Assembly: GCA_017640615.1 (NCBI GenBank)
Contig: JAEPQK010000002.1
Coordinates: 806,001 to 870,000, forward strand
Direction: 5' to 3'
DNA from: Rhizobiaceae bacterium
GTDB lineage: Bacteria > Pseudomonadota > Alphaproteobacteria > Rhizobiales > Rhizobiaceae
Length of the DNA: 64,000 nucleotides
In this document: positions 8,874 through 17,257 of the stretch, in pieces
Position numbering within the stretch: position 1 is the first letter of the stretch
Layout: every line of letters begins with the position of its first letter
Position numbers and translations under genes: made by a program
Notes under the pieces: model-generated
Told to the model about the DNA's origin: nothing
The model's database searches: none
What the model saw: the letters and a program-made list of their open reading frames with translations, nothing else

Positions 8874-10697
8874 CTACTCCACCGTCACCGATTTCGCCAG
8901 GTTGCGCGGCTGATCGACATCGGTGCCCATATGCACGGCCGTGTGATAGGCGAGCATCTGGATCGGTAGCGCATAGATAATCGGCGCGATGATCTCCGGC
9001 ATGTCAGGCAGAACGATCGTTTCCAGCGTGTCGACCGTGGCCTTCGCAGCACCCTTGCGGTCGGTGATCAGGATGATGCGGCCACCGCGCGCGGCGACTT
9101 CCTGCATGTTCGAAACGGTTTTCTCGAAGATACGGTCGTGCGGCGCGATGACGATCACCGGCATGGTTTCGTCGATCAGCGCGATCGGCCCGTGTTTCAG
9201 CTCGCCGGCCGCATAGCCCTCGGCGTGAATATAGGAGATTTCCTTGAGCTTCAGCGCGCCTTCCATGGCAAGCGGGAAGTTGGTGTCGCGGCCGAGATAA
9301 AGCACATGACGCACCTGCGAGAGTTCGCGCGCGACCTTTTCGATCTGGTCGTCGAGATGCAGAACCTGGCTCGCGAAGCGCGGCGCTTCGGAGAGTTCCC
9401 GCACCAGCGTCTTTTCCTGATCCGCCGAGATATGCCCGCGCTGATGCGCGGCCCGCACGGCCAGAGCGGCCAGCACCGAAAGCTGGCAGGTGAATGCCTT
9501 GGTCGAGGCGACACCGATCTCAGGTCCGGCGAGCGTTGGAAACACGCCGTTGGATTCGCGGCCAATGGTCGATTCCGGCACGTTTACGATCGAGGCGATC
9601 GGCACATTATTGTCGCGGCAGTAGCGCAGCGAGGCCAGCGTATCGGCGGTTTCGCCCGACTGCGAAATGAACATCGCCGCCATGCGGTCGTTCATCGGCG
9701 CTTCGCGGTAGCGGAACTCCGACGCGATATCGATATCGACCGGCAGCCGCGCAATGCGCTCGAACCAATATTTCGAGATAAGGCCTGCCAGATAGGCGGT
9801 GCCGCATGCCGAAATCGCCAGGCGATCCACCTTGGCAAAGTCGAATGGCATGGCGATATCGCGTGCGGTACCGGCGGAGAAATCGAGATAATGCGCCAGC
9901 GTGTGTGAAATCACCTCCGGCTGCTCGTAGATCTCTTTCTGCATGAAGTGGCGGTGATTGCCCTTATCAACCAGATAGCTGGTACCAACAGACTTCTGCC
10001 GCGCGCGTTCGACCGGCTTGCCGGCCATGTCGAAGATTTTCATCTCCTTGCGGCGGATCACCACCCAGTCGCCATCTTCCAGATAGGTGATGGAATCGGT
10101 GAAAGGCGCCAGCGCGATCGCGTCGGAGCCAAGGAACATCTCACCGTCGCCATGGCCAACTGCAAGCGGCGGGCCGTTTCGCGCGCCGATCAGCAGATCG
10201 TCGTCGCCGCGAAACATGATCGCCAGTGCGAACGCACCTTCCAGCCGCGACAACGCCTTGTGCGCCGCATCCACGGGTGCTGCGCCCCGGTCGATCTCGC
10301 GGGCAATCAGATGCGCAACGACCTCCGTGTCGGTCTGCGAGGAAAATTCGTAACCGTCTGCCGCGAGTTCGTCCCGCAATTCGGCGAAGTTTTCGATAAT
10401 GCCGTTGTGAACAATCGCCACATCGCGCGAAAAATGAGGATGCGCGTTAGTTTCGTTCGGCACGCCATGCGTTGCCCAGCGCGTGTGGCCGATGCCGATC
10501 AGGCCACCCAGCGGTGCTTCGCCGATGCGCTGTTCGAGGTTGACCAGCTTGCCTTCCGCGCGGCGGCGGTCGAGTGCGCCACTTTCGATTGTAGCCACGC
10601 CTGCCGAATCGTAGCCGCGATATTCAAGCCGCTTCAGCGCATCCACGATCAATGGTGCAACCGGCGTGTGCCCGATAATGCCAACGATACCGCACAT
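8874..10697 (-). CDS. glmS: Glutamine--fructose-6-phosphate aminotransferase (isomerizing)
   Basis: GlmS converts fructose 6-phosphate and glutamine to glucosamine 6-phosphate, the first committed step towards UDP-GlcNAc for peptidoglycan and lipopolysaccharide. The 607-residue protein begins MCGIVGI, so Cys2 becomes the N-terminal nucleophile of the glutaminase domain after Met removal. The glutaminase motifs RWATHG and HNGIIEN are present. Two SIS sugar-isomerase domains follow (SQSGETADT near residue 350; ASTKAFT near 400), and the protein ends in KSVTVE as usual for the family. It lies 112 bases downstream of glmU on the same strand, so the two steps of the hexosamine pathway are linked. 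No glmS ribozyme is seen upstream. Confidence 0.98.
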   Translation of the reverse strand: MCGIVGIIGHTPVAPLIVDALKRLEYRGYDSAGVATIESGALDRRRAEGKLVNLEQRIGEAPLGGLIGIGHTRWATHGVPNETNAHPHFSRDVAIVHNGIIENFAELRDELAADGYEFSSQTDTEVVAHLIAREIDRGAAPVDAAHKALSRLEGAFALAIMFRGDDDLLIGARNGPPLAVGHGDGEMFLGSDAIALAPFTDSITYLEDGDWVVIRRKEMKIFDMAGKPVERARQKSVGTSYLVDKGNHRHFMQKEIYEQPEVISHTLAHYLDFSAGTARDIAMPFDFAKVDRLAISACGTAYLAGLISKYWFERIARLPVDIDIASEFRYREAPMNDRMAAMFISQSGETADTLASLRYCRDNNVPIASIVNVPESTIGRESNGVFPTLAGPEIGVASTKAFTCQLSVLAALAVRAAHQRGHISADQEKTLVRELSEAPRFASQVLHLDDQIEKVARELSQVRHVLYLGRDTNFPLAMEGALKLKEISYIHAEGYAAGELKHGPIALIDETMPVIVIAPHDRIFEKTVSNMQEVAARGGRIILITDRKGAAKATVDTLETIVLPDMPEIIAPIIYALPIQMLAYHTAVHMGTDVDQPRNLAKSVTVE

Positions 10698-10809
10698 GGC
10701 CTAGCCTTCCCTCGCCCGTCCTCAACTCGACCGCTTTGCTATGCGGCGAATGACCGGGACAAAACTCAATTATCGTTACGTTATGTCGCAGAAGCAGGTT
10801 GCGACCCGG

Positions 10810-12165
10810 TTACTTTTTGCCGGATTTGTGCGCCGCGAGCCTGCGGCGCAGCATTTCTGCCCGGCCTTCCTTGTTTTCCTGCCGCGATCTGCCGATTGCC
10901 AGTGCATCGTCGGGCACGTTCGAGGTAACGACGGTCCCGGAAGCGACATAAGCGTCGTTACCGATCTTTACCGGCGCCACCAGCGAGGTATTCGAGCCGA
11001 TAAAGGCGCCAGACCCGATCTGTGTCAGATGTTTTGAAAAGCCGTCATAATTGCAGGTGATGGTGCCTGCGCCGAGGTTTGCGCGGGCGCCCACAACTGC
11101 GTCGCCGACATAGCTCAGGTGGTTGATCTTGGCGCCCGAGGCGATGTCGGCATTTTTCACCTCGCAGAAATTGCCGACTTTGGATGCCTCGCCGAGCTTC
11201 GCGCCCGGACGCAGCCGTGCAAAAGGCCCGATTTCGGCACCTTCGGCGATTGTTGCGCCGGTAATGTGCGAAAAGGCCCGGATAGTAGCGCCGCCGGCGA
11301 TCCGAACATTGGGTCCGAAAACCACATTGGGCTCCACAACAGTGTCCGCGCCAATATCCGTGTCATGGGAAAAATAGACGGTCTCGGGCGCAATAAGCGT
11401 GACGCCGGATAGCATCACTCCGCGGCGTCGCCGCTGTTGCCAGATTGCTTCGGCAGCCGCCAGTTCCGCGCGGTTGTTGATTCCGAGCACACTTTCGAAC
11501 GGCGCTTCCACGGCGACGACAACCAGCCCGTCATCATTGGCGATCTCGACGATGTCGGTGAGGTAATATTCGTGCTTGGCATTGTCGTTGCCGATCCGGT
11601 CAAGCAGGCTCAGAGCGAGCTCGCCTGAAATCGCCATCAGGCCGCCATTACAATAGCTTATGAGTTTTTCTTCGTCCGAACAATCACGCTCCTCGCGGAT
11701 CGCCGCCAGCCGCCCTCCGGTCTCGATCAGCCGGCCATAGCCGGTCGGCTCGTCGGTGCGGAATCCGACAACGACAACATCCGCACCGGCGGCAAGACCG
11801 CTGCGCGCGGAGCGCAAAACACCGGGATCGACCAGCGGCGTATCGCCGAAAACAACAAGCACGTCGTCATAGCCATCTTCGATGGCGGTGCGAGCCGTCA
11901 ACACCGCATGACCGGTACCCAGCCTGTCCTGCTGGCGGAAGAACCGCGCGTCCGGCATCAGCTTGGCGACGGCCGCATCGACCTTTTCGCCGCCGCTGCC
12001 CGTCACCATTGCGATCTCGCTGCCGACTTCCCTGGCCGCGTTGATCACATGGCCGACCATGGGTAACCCGCCGATCGTATGCAGCACCTTTGGCAGCGCG
12101 CTTTTCATCCGCGTTCCCTCGCCGGCGGCAAGCACCACGCACAGGCAGGATCGATCGGTCGTCAT
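10810..12165 (-). CDS. glmU: Bifunctional N-acetylglucosamine-1-phosphate uridyltransferase / glucosamine-1-phosphate acetyltransferase
   Basis: GlmU acetylates glucosamine 1-phosphate and then couples it to UTP, giving UDP-GlcNAc. The N-terminal pyrophosphorylase domain has the signature LAAGEGTRM at residues 12 to 20. The C-terminal half is a left-handed beta helix of hexapeptide repeats (for example near [16 protein letters not shown]) carrying the acetyltransferase site. The start MTTDRSC gives 451 residues, the normal length. A longer in-frame reading from 12237 adds a non-conserved, Arg-rich tract and is rejected. glmS follows on the same strand, consistent with joint control of cell-wall precursor supply. 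Confidence 0.97.
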   Translation of the reverse strand: MTTDRSCLCVVLAAGEGTRMKSALPKVLHTIGGLPMVGHVINAAREVGSEIAMVTGSGGEKVDAAVAKLMPDARFFRQQDRLGTGHAVLTARTAIEDGYDDVLVVFGDTPLVDPGVLRSARSGLAAGADVVVVGFRTDEPTGYGRLIETGGRLAAIREERDCSDEEKLISYCNGGLMAISGELALSLLDRIGNDNAKHEYYLTDIVEIANDDGLVVVAVEAPFESVLGINNRAELAAAEAIWQQRRRRGVMLSGVTLIAPETVYFSHDTDIGADTVVEPNVVFGPNVRIAGGATIRAFSHITGATIAEGAEIGPFARLRPGAKLGEASKVGNFCEVKNADIASGAKINHLSYVGDAVVGARANLGAGTITCNYDGFSKHLTQIGSGAFIGSNTSLVAPVKIGNDAYVASGTVVTSNVPDDALAIGRSRQENKEGRAEMLRRRLAAHKSGKK

Positions 12166-12270
12166 TGGGAGGCTCCGGCTTAGAATCGGCCTAGAAAAAT
12201 CGCGGCAACGTTTAGCACCCGCGCGGCGGCGCACCAATGCCGGACCGCATCAAGGGTAAACGGGCTGCAC

Positions 12271-13014
12271 TTAGCCCAATGAACCAAGTCCCGGGAAGGT
12301 TTCAAGCAGCCAGTAGGAAGCAGTCTGCACGCCGCCGGTGACAAAGAAGATACCCGCGAGCACCAGCAGCGCCCCCATCACCTTCTCCACGCGACCGAGA
12401 TGCACCCGGAAACGGCCCAGGAAGCGCATGAATGCGCCTGAAAACAATGCAGCGATGAGGAATGGAATGCCGAGCCCAGCTGAATAGGCGGCAAGCAACA
12501 GCGCACCCTCGCCCACCGTGCTTTGGCCACCGGCTAGCGTCAGGATGGGACCGAGCACCGGACCGATGCAGGGCGTCCAGCCAAATGCGAAAGCGAGGCC
12601 CATCACATAAGCCGCGGCGATGCTCGCTGGCTGCCCGCCTGCCTGGAACCGTGCCTCGCGTGAAAGGAACGGAATGCGCAGAATGCCGAGAAAATTCAGA
12701 CCCATGACGATGATGATGACGCCGGCAACAATCGCCAGCTCCTGCTGCCACACACGCAGCAGCGCACCGATTGTCGAGGCACCGGCGCCAAGAGCCACAA
12801 ATACAGTCGAGAACCCGAGGACAAAGGCAATTGCCGCCCTCAGGAGCGGCGCGCGGGCAGCCGCACCTTGCGCTGCCGCGTCGGCACGGAAGTCGTCCAC
12901 CGACACCCCAGCCATGTAACAGAGATAAGGCGGAACAAGCGGCAGCACGCAGGGCGACAGAAATGAGATCGCGCCCGCGCCCACCGCGGTGATGTAACCG
13001 ATTTCGCTCGCCAT
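12271..13014 (-). CDS. ccdA: CcdA-type cytochrome c biogenesis / thiol-electron transfer membrane protein
   Basis: This 247-residue integral membrane protein belongs to the CcdA/DsbD-transmembrane family, which moves reducing equivalents from cytoplasmic thioredoxin across the membrane for cytochrome c maturation and periplasmic thiol repair. Six hydrophobic helices are visible. The two conserved helix-embedded cysteines lie in SFLSPCVLPLVPPY (Cys22) and FGWTPCIGPVLGPIL (near residue 148), each with the flanking prolines typical of the family. The gene starts MASEIGYI and ends about 105 bases before the glmU start on the same strand. No thioredoxin-like partner is adjacent, so the acceptor is unknown. 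Confidence 0.9.
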   Translation of the reverse strand: MASEIGYITAVGAGAISFLSPCVLPLVPPYLCYMAGVSVDDFRADAAAQGAAARAPLLRAAIAFVLGFSTVFVALGAGASTIGALLRVWQQELAIVAGVIIIVMGLNFLGILRIPFLSREARFQAGGQPASIAAAYVMGLAFAFGWTPCIGPVLGPILTLAGGQSTVGEGALLLAAYSAGLGIPFLIAALFSGAFMRFLGRFRVHLGRVEKVMGALLVLAGIFFVTGGVQTASYWLLETFPGLGSLG

Positions 13015-13130
13015 TTATGCAATCCGGTTCTGAGATACCTGCCGGCGCATATAGCGGCTGGATTTCTTACATACCAATCACCAAGATGTGGGACATTGCC
13101 GCACAGTGCCTCGCATCCCAGTTGATCTGC

Positions 13131-13334
13131 CTATACGGCGACTACGGTTCCCCGCATTGCTTGGCTATCGATCTGGCTGATCTCTTCGGACGGACCCGGA
13201 TTAATGATCATCCCGTAGATTTCCGCGCCCCACCACGCGATTGCCGCGAGAACGAGGGCGACGATCAGAACAATGAGGACAGGCCGTCCGCGCCGTCCCT
13301 GCCGGGCTTCCGTCTTCGTATATTCTTCAGGCAT
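13131..13334 (-). CDS. Small single-pass membrane protein, unknown function
   Basis: This 67-residue protein has a basic N-terminus (KTEARQGRRGRP), one strongly hydrophobic segment at about residues 19 to 37 (LIVLIVALVLAAIAWWGAE) and a polar C-terminal tail. The predicted topology is a single membrane anchor. The ATG at 13334 is preferred because AAAGGAG is 7 bases upstream; an in-frame start 36 bases earlier would skip this ribosome site. It lies between ccdA and a hairpin/possible small RNA. I do not recognise a named family; similar short anchored proteins are common as unannotated ORFs in Mesorhizobium-like genomes. Confidence 0.6.
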   Translation of the reverse strand: MPEEYTKTEARQGRRGRPVLIVLIVALVLAAIAWWGAEIYGMIINPGPSEEISQIDSQAMRGTVVAV

Positions 13335-13402
13335 TTCGAGCTCCTTTCCGTTTCGATGCATCATTCGCATCGAGAGCTGCGCGTGATTTGGGCCGACCCC
13401 GA

Positions 13403-13510
13403 CAAGCTAAAGGGGAAGCGCCGGGGCGGGGCGCTTCCCCTGATGAGCTTCGGGGGTCGAAGCACGGGCCGGCAGGTCGTGAGGGGGAGTGGGTCGGTCA
13501 CAGCCGGCTA
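13403..13510 (-). ncRNA. Candidate small RNA ending in a strong hairpin
   Basis: In the 307-base gap between the small membrane protein gene and the acyltransferase there is a perfect 12-base-pair inverted repeat (13411-13422 with 13430-13441, loop of 7). Read on the minus strand it is followed by TTTAGCTT, which resembles an intrinsic terminator. Just upstream on that strand are a short second hairpin (GCTTC...GAAGC, near 13447-13463) and single-stranded C-rich tracts. This layout resembles trans-acting small RNAs of Rhizobiales that pair with Shine-Dalgarno sequences. The 5' end is a guess, no protein frame fits, and the rest of the gap (13511-13677) shows nothing recognisable. Confidence 0.3.
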
Positions 13511-13677
13511 GCTACTAAACGCGCATGCGCGGAGATGGTTCCAAGAAAAGTGAAATTTTTTTGCGCAGGGCAGATCGCCCACTGCTGCGGTAACCATATG
13601 TTCACCTAGTTGGCGCGACCGAGGCGTGTCGCTGATAGTCTTGGCTGTCTTGTCCGAAAGACGGGAAGCCTCCAGCG

Positions 13678-14811
13678 ATGAGCCAGAAAGACTGCGACCC
13701 GCATACAAACCTGCACCGACTTGCCGGCTTTGCCGCCAGGGAGCGCAACAATTTCAACGCTGTGAGGCTTGCGGCAGCGATTTCCGTGGTCGTAAGTCAC
13801 GCTTTTGTTGTCATTCGCGGCCATGGGGCGCTTGAACCGCTACAGGCCTTCACCGGCTGGTCGCTTGGCGCCCACGCGGTCCATGTCTTCTTCGTGCTTT
13901 CAGGCTTCATGATTGCGGCGAGCTGGGAGCGCGCTTCGAGCTGGTTCGACTTTTCTGTAGCCAGAGCCCTTCGCATCATGCCGGCGCTGATCTGCGTCAA
14001 CATCCTGATCGTGCTGATCGCAGGCCTGCTGATAACGTCCGCCGAGCCAACCACCTTCTGGAGCTCGGAGAACATCGGCGCCTTTCTTTTGCGCGCGACA
14101 TTGCTGTTTTCGGTTGGCGTCACCCTCGACGGCGTCTTTACCGAAAACCCGATGGGCAGCTCGGTCAACATTCCTATCTGGACGATCCGTTTCGAAGTGA
14201 TTTGCTACCTGACGATCATGGCGTTCATGACCGTGGTTGCCGCATTGCGCCTGAGAGGGCTCACCCGCCTCGCCGCCGTTGCACCGGTTCTCGCTGTGTC
14301 GGGGCTTATCGTCAGCCTGGCTGGGCATCCCGACCAATTCAGCTTCGCCGCGCAGCTCGCGCGCTTTGTTTTCGCGTTCTATCTCGGCGTCGCCTGCTGG
14401 ATCGCGCGCCATTACATCCCGGTTCGTGCGCCGCTTGCGCTCTTTTTCACAGCCTTGGCCGCCGCTGCGGCCTGGAGCGAATGGCCGCTGCGCTATCCCG
14501 TCATGATTATCGCGGCCGGCTATCTGAGTTTCTGGGTCGGCTCGGTTCAGATGGGCAGGCTCCAGCGCTGGACCACGCGCACCGACCTGTCCTACGGCGT
14601 CTACATCACCGGCTTTTTCATCCAGCAATGGCTGGTCTATGCGTGGCCGGCGATGAGTGTGTGGCAAAACGCACTTATCGGAACGGCGATCGCACTCGCG
14701 GTCGCCTGGCTCTCATGGACTTATGTTGAAAAGCCCACGCTCGGCCTGCGGCATATGCTTAAGGTAAAGCACGAGCCTGCGCCGGAGACAGGCCTGCAAC
14801 CGGCGGAGTAG
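13678..14811 (+). CDS. Acyltransferase family 3 membrane protein (OafA/YrhL-like)
   Basis: This 377-residue multi-pass membrane protein belongs to the Acyl_transf_3 family, which O-acylates sugars of surface polysaccharides, lipopolysaccharide or Nod-factor-type glycans. Typical features are the start of helix 1, NFNAVRLAAAISVVVSHAF (near residue 25, with the family's Arg and His), VFFVLSGFMIAASWERA, and ARALRIMPAL on the cytoplasmic side. About ten hydrophobic helices are present, and the protein ends after WTYVEKPTL, the usual family end. It stops 30 bases before the displaced tRNA-Lys fragment, on the side of the repeat away from the intact tRNA gene. The acyl acceptor cannot be deduced. 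Confidence 0.85.
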   Translation: MSQKDCDPHTNLHRLAGFAARERNNFNAVRLAAAISVVVSHAFVVIRGHGALEPLQAFTGWSLGAHAVHVFFVLSGFMIAASWERASSWFDFSVARALRIMPALICVNILIVLIAGLLITSAEPTTFWSSENIGAFLLRATLLFSVGVTLDGVFTENPMGSSVNIPIWTIRFEVICYLTIMAFMTVVAALRLRGLTRLAAVAPVLAVSGLIVSLAGHPDQFSFAAQLARFVFAFYLGVACWIARHYIPVRAPLALFFTALAAAAAWSEWPLRYPVMIIAAGYLSFWVGSVQMGRLQRWTTRTDLSYGVYITGFFIQQWLVYAWPAMSVWQNALIGTAIALAVAWLSWTYVEKPTLGLRHMLKVKHEPAPETGLQPAE

Positions 14812-14841
14812 CCGGCGCAATTTGCAGCCTTTTCGGAACTG

Positions 14842-14879
14842 TGGTGAGCGCGCAGGGGCTCGAACCCTGGACCTACTGA
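14842..14879 (-). repeat. Displaced 3' end of tRNA-Lys (putative attachment-site repeat)
   Basis: These 38 bases are identical to the 3' half of the intact tRNA-Lys gene (16291-16328), covering the 3' side of the anticodon stem, variable loop, T arm, acceptor stem and CCA. The identity stops abruptly at both ends. The orientation is the same as the intact gene. This is the pattern left when a tyrosine-integrase element enters the 3' end of a tRNA gene: the incoming copy restores the tRNA and the old 3' end is pushed to the far side. The fragment cannot fold into a tRNA. Confidence 0.85.
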
Positions 14880-14896
14880 AAGCAGCGCATTTGAAG

Positions 14897-15991
14897 TCAG
14901 GCTGAGCTCGTAAGCTGTCGGCGCCAAGTGCCGCGCAGCCGAAGCGCCGGCTCTTCGATGTTCACGCGCACGATATATGCTGTCGCGAGGGTGGCGACTA
15001 AGGCGATTAGGCCAAACATCCATCCGCCTACCCAACCGAATACGCCCATAGTCCAGATAATCGGCATGTGCCAAAGGTAAATGCCATAGGAGATGTCCCG
15101 CTTGAGGATCGTTGAAATCTGCACCCCAGTGTGGGCGCATGAAATGGTCGTCGCGACCAAAAGCAACGTCATCATCACCGCATAAAGGTTGGTATCCTGA
15201 TAGCTGTAAGTGCGATGGAATACATTGAGCAAGACGTACACCGCGAGCAGCAGCGGTGCCGTTCCGGAGAGAAGAGGCTTGACCTTATCCCAATAGATGT
15301 TGAGAGCGGCCCCAGCTAGAAATATCCAGAGATAGTCATCGATCTCGCCTGGGCCATAGGCCGGATCCCTGTTCCAGAAGCGGTAGAGCGACACTATTGC
15401 GGCTACGCTCATCGAGATGCCAAGCAATCTTCGCCGCGCAAGTGCGCGCGCGAAGATCAGTGGCACCAAGGCGTAAAATGCGAGCTCCACACTAAGAGTC
15501 CAGAGTACTCCCGATGGGAAGTATGTGTACGCGCCGGCATGATTCCAATAGGCGAGTGTGGGCGATAGCTGTCCAGCGGCCGTATTTGAACCGGTAATAA
15601 GCACCTGAGCCGTCCAGACAAAGAAGTCCCAGCTGAAGAGGAATCCGGGAAGAAAATTGCCGGCTATACCAATCATAGCGATTAGCACCAGAATGTTCAG
15701 CCAGAGGCCGGGATAGATGCGCAGGGCCCGACGCTCGAGGTAATCGAAAATGCCACGGGAATTCTGGAGGTATGATCAGGAAATCAGGAACCCAGAGACG
15801 CCGAAGAAGATTGGGACGCCGGCAAAGCCAACCAGTACCCGGTGCAGGCCGTCCCACAAAGGCAGTTGAAGCCAGCTCGTTGAGTGCATTAGCATGACCT
15901 GCAACGCTGCAAACAGGCGGATGATGTCGAAATTGTTCATCCGCCGGTCAGCGGAACTGGATGCAGCCAAGCCCGTTGCGATTGAGGCCAC
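14897..15991 (-). pseudogene. Acyltransferase family 3 gene interrupted by one in-frame TGA
   Basis: This reading frame encodes an OafA-type O-acyltransferase of about 364 codons, starting at a GTG with GGGAGGGG upstream. It is interrupted at codon 72 by TGA (15776-15778). The two halves are in the same frame with no insertion or deletion. The first part ends FFGVSGFLIS; the sequence after the stop continues SYLQNSRGIFDYLERRALRIYPGLWLN, read through without another stop. Family members carry an Arg at the interrupted place, so a single CGA to TGA change explains it. The C-terminal part has about eight membrane helices and the family ending VNIEEPALRLRG. The gene lies wholly inside the tRNA-Lys repeat pair. 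It is only distantly similar to the neighbouring acyltransferase. Confidence 0.8.
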
Positions 15992-16290
15992 CGAGTATCC
16001 CCTCCCTAAAGTCTTTCCCCGTTAGCACACCGCCTCAATCCATTCCATCGGCGGGTGAAGGAAAGACCATATCCGGTAGCGAAAAATGATCACCGCGGCC
16101 GATCAGGGGCACTGAGCTTAGCAACACGGGGCAGTCAGTCTTGCATCCGGAACTTGGAAGCAGAGGTTGCCATGTTCCCCACCGAGTGACCTATTTCGCG
16201 CGCTGCGTAATCAATCGCTATGAATTCCCTTCCTGAGCGCATTGTGCGTACCCGCTTCTTCTCTTTCAGGTTAATTTTTTGTTAGTCTTT
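15992..16290. other. Gene-free interval next to tRNA-Lys, AT-richer than surroundings
   Basis: No open frame with a plausible ribosome site is seen in these 299 bases. The part nearest the tRNA (about 16190-16290) is visibly richer in A and T than the rest of the window. This is where an integrase gene normally sits in a tRNA-integrated island, but no recognisable integrase remnant is present. It also contains the promoter region and ribosome site of the broken acyltransferase. Confidence 0.5.
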
Positions 16291-16366
16291 TGGTGAGCGC
16301 GCAGGGGCTCGAACCCTGGACCTACTGATTAAAAGTCAGTTGCTCTACCAACTGAGCTACGCGCTC
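16291..16366 (-). tRNA. tRNA-Lys (anticodon TTT), CCA encoded
   Basis: The minus strand folds into a complete cloverleaf. The acceptor stem GAGCGCG pairs with CGCGCTC, the D arm contains AGCTCAGTTGGTAGAGC, the anticodon arm is CTGAC TTTTAAT with anticodon TTT, and the T arm holds GGTTCGAACCC. A discriminator A and genomically encoded CCA follow. All stems are intact. Its 3' half is duplicated at 14842-14879. Confidence 0.95.
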
Positions 16367-16436
16367 CCTCGCGGGCGGCTGAAAGCGCCCGGAAAGTGGC
16401 GCGGAACATAGGGACGGGTCCCCAGCCGGTCAACCG

Positions 16437-16480
16437 AAAAAGGGCGGCTTTCTGGTCGCACCGCCGCTCCGAGCCCGCCC
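16437..16480 (-). terminator. Probable terminator of the Anbu operon
   Basis: Read on the minus strand, a GC-rich inverted repeat (CCGCC at 16461-16465, or CCGCCC at 16475-16480, pairing with GGCGG/GGGCGG at 16442-16447) is followed by five T residues. It starts 11 bases after the Anbu stop codon and would separate the operon from the tRNA gene downstream. Confidence 0.5.
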
Positions 16481-16490
16481 ACCCGTAAAC

Positions 16491-17222
16491 TTATGCGTAG
16501 GGAAAGTCCGGAAGCTCGTTGAATGCGGCGCGCAGCGCCTCCGACCAACCGCTGGCGATCGACTGATAATACGGGTCGTCGGCGCCGATTCGTTTTTCGA
16601 AACCAATCGAATAGCTGTCGCGCTCGTAAAACAGAAGATCGAGCGGCAGGCCGACCGAAAGGTTCGAGCGCAGCGTCGAATCAAGCGAAACCATCAGCAG
16701 CTTCGAGGCTTCCGCAAAACTCATCCCGGCATTGTAGGCGCGCACCAGGATAGGCTTGCCATACTTGGTTTCGCCGATCTGGAAAAACGGCGTGTCGTCG
16801 CTTGCCTCGATGAAGTTGCCTTCCGGGTAGATCATGAAGAGCCGCGGTTCGCTTCCCTTGATCTGACCGCCCAGAATGAACGACGCGGAAAATGCATCGG
16901 CCTCCTGCCCCACCGGGGTCGAATTGGCGACGACTTCTCGGATCGTGGCACCAACAAGCCGCGCGGTCTGATACATGGATGGCGTGCGCAGAACGGAAGG
17001 CTCGCGATCTTCCGGCGCTTTGGAGCGCTCGTCGATCAGCGATACAACGGCCTGCGTGGAGGCCAGATTTCCGGCTGCCAGCAGCACAAGCACGCGCTCG
17101 CCCGGCACCACCCATTTGTGCATCTTGCGGAAAGTTGCAATGCTGTCGACGCCCGCATTGGTGCGGGTGTCGGACATGAAGACCAGGCCTTTGTCGAGCC
17201 TCAGTCCAACGCAGTAGGTCAT
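16491..17222 (-). CDS. Proteasome-type protease Anbu (ancestral beta subunit)
   Basis: This is an N-terminal-nucleophile hydrolase of the Anbu family (COG3484), related to HslV and proteasome beta subunits. The ATG start is chosen because it puts Thr directly after Met (MTYCVGL), so Met removal would expose the catalytic Thr1. An upstream TTG would bury it. The other proteasomal active-site positions are visible as Asp18 (SDTRTNAGVD) and Lys33 (TFRKMHKW). The protein has 243 residues, the normal family length. It is the last gene of an operon with a transglutaminase, an alpha-E protein and an ATP-grasp ligase, the combination conserved around Anbu in many proteobacteria. That neighbourhood suggests a pathway that makes and cleaves a peptide-like tag or product, but the physiological substrate is not established. 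Confidence 0.93.
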   Translation of the reverse strand: MTYCVGLRLDKGLVFMSDTRTNAGVDSIATFRKMHKWVVPGERVLVLLAAGNLASTQAVVSLIDERSKAPEDREPSVLRTPSMYQTARLVGATIREVVANSTPVGQEADAFSASFILGGQIKGSEPRLFMIYPEGNFIEASDDTPFFQIGETKYGKPILVRAYNAGMSFAEASKLLMVSLDSTLRSNLSVGLPLDLLFYERDSYSIGFEKRIGADDPYYQSIASGWSEALRAAFNELPDFPYA

Positions 17223-17257
17223 GCGCGAATCCAAACGAACGAATTTATCGGCGCTGA

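Noticed and set aside
10698..10809. A glmS ribozyme upstream of glmS
   Set aside because: The spacer is only 112 bases and lacks the ribozyme's conserved core; this element is typical of Gram-positive bacteria.
14880..14900. A possible selenocysteine-like anticodon loop (ACTTCAAAT on the minus strand) next to the tRNA fragment
   Set aside because: The bases belong to the end of the broken acyltransferase frame; no stems pair around them and no selenocysteine genes are in the window.
15776..15778. Reading the TGA in the acyltransferase as selenocysteine
   Set aside because: The family has an Arg at this place rather than a Cys, and there is no following bSECIS-like hairpin that I can identify.
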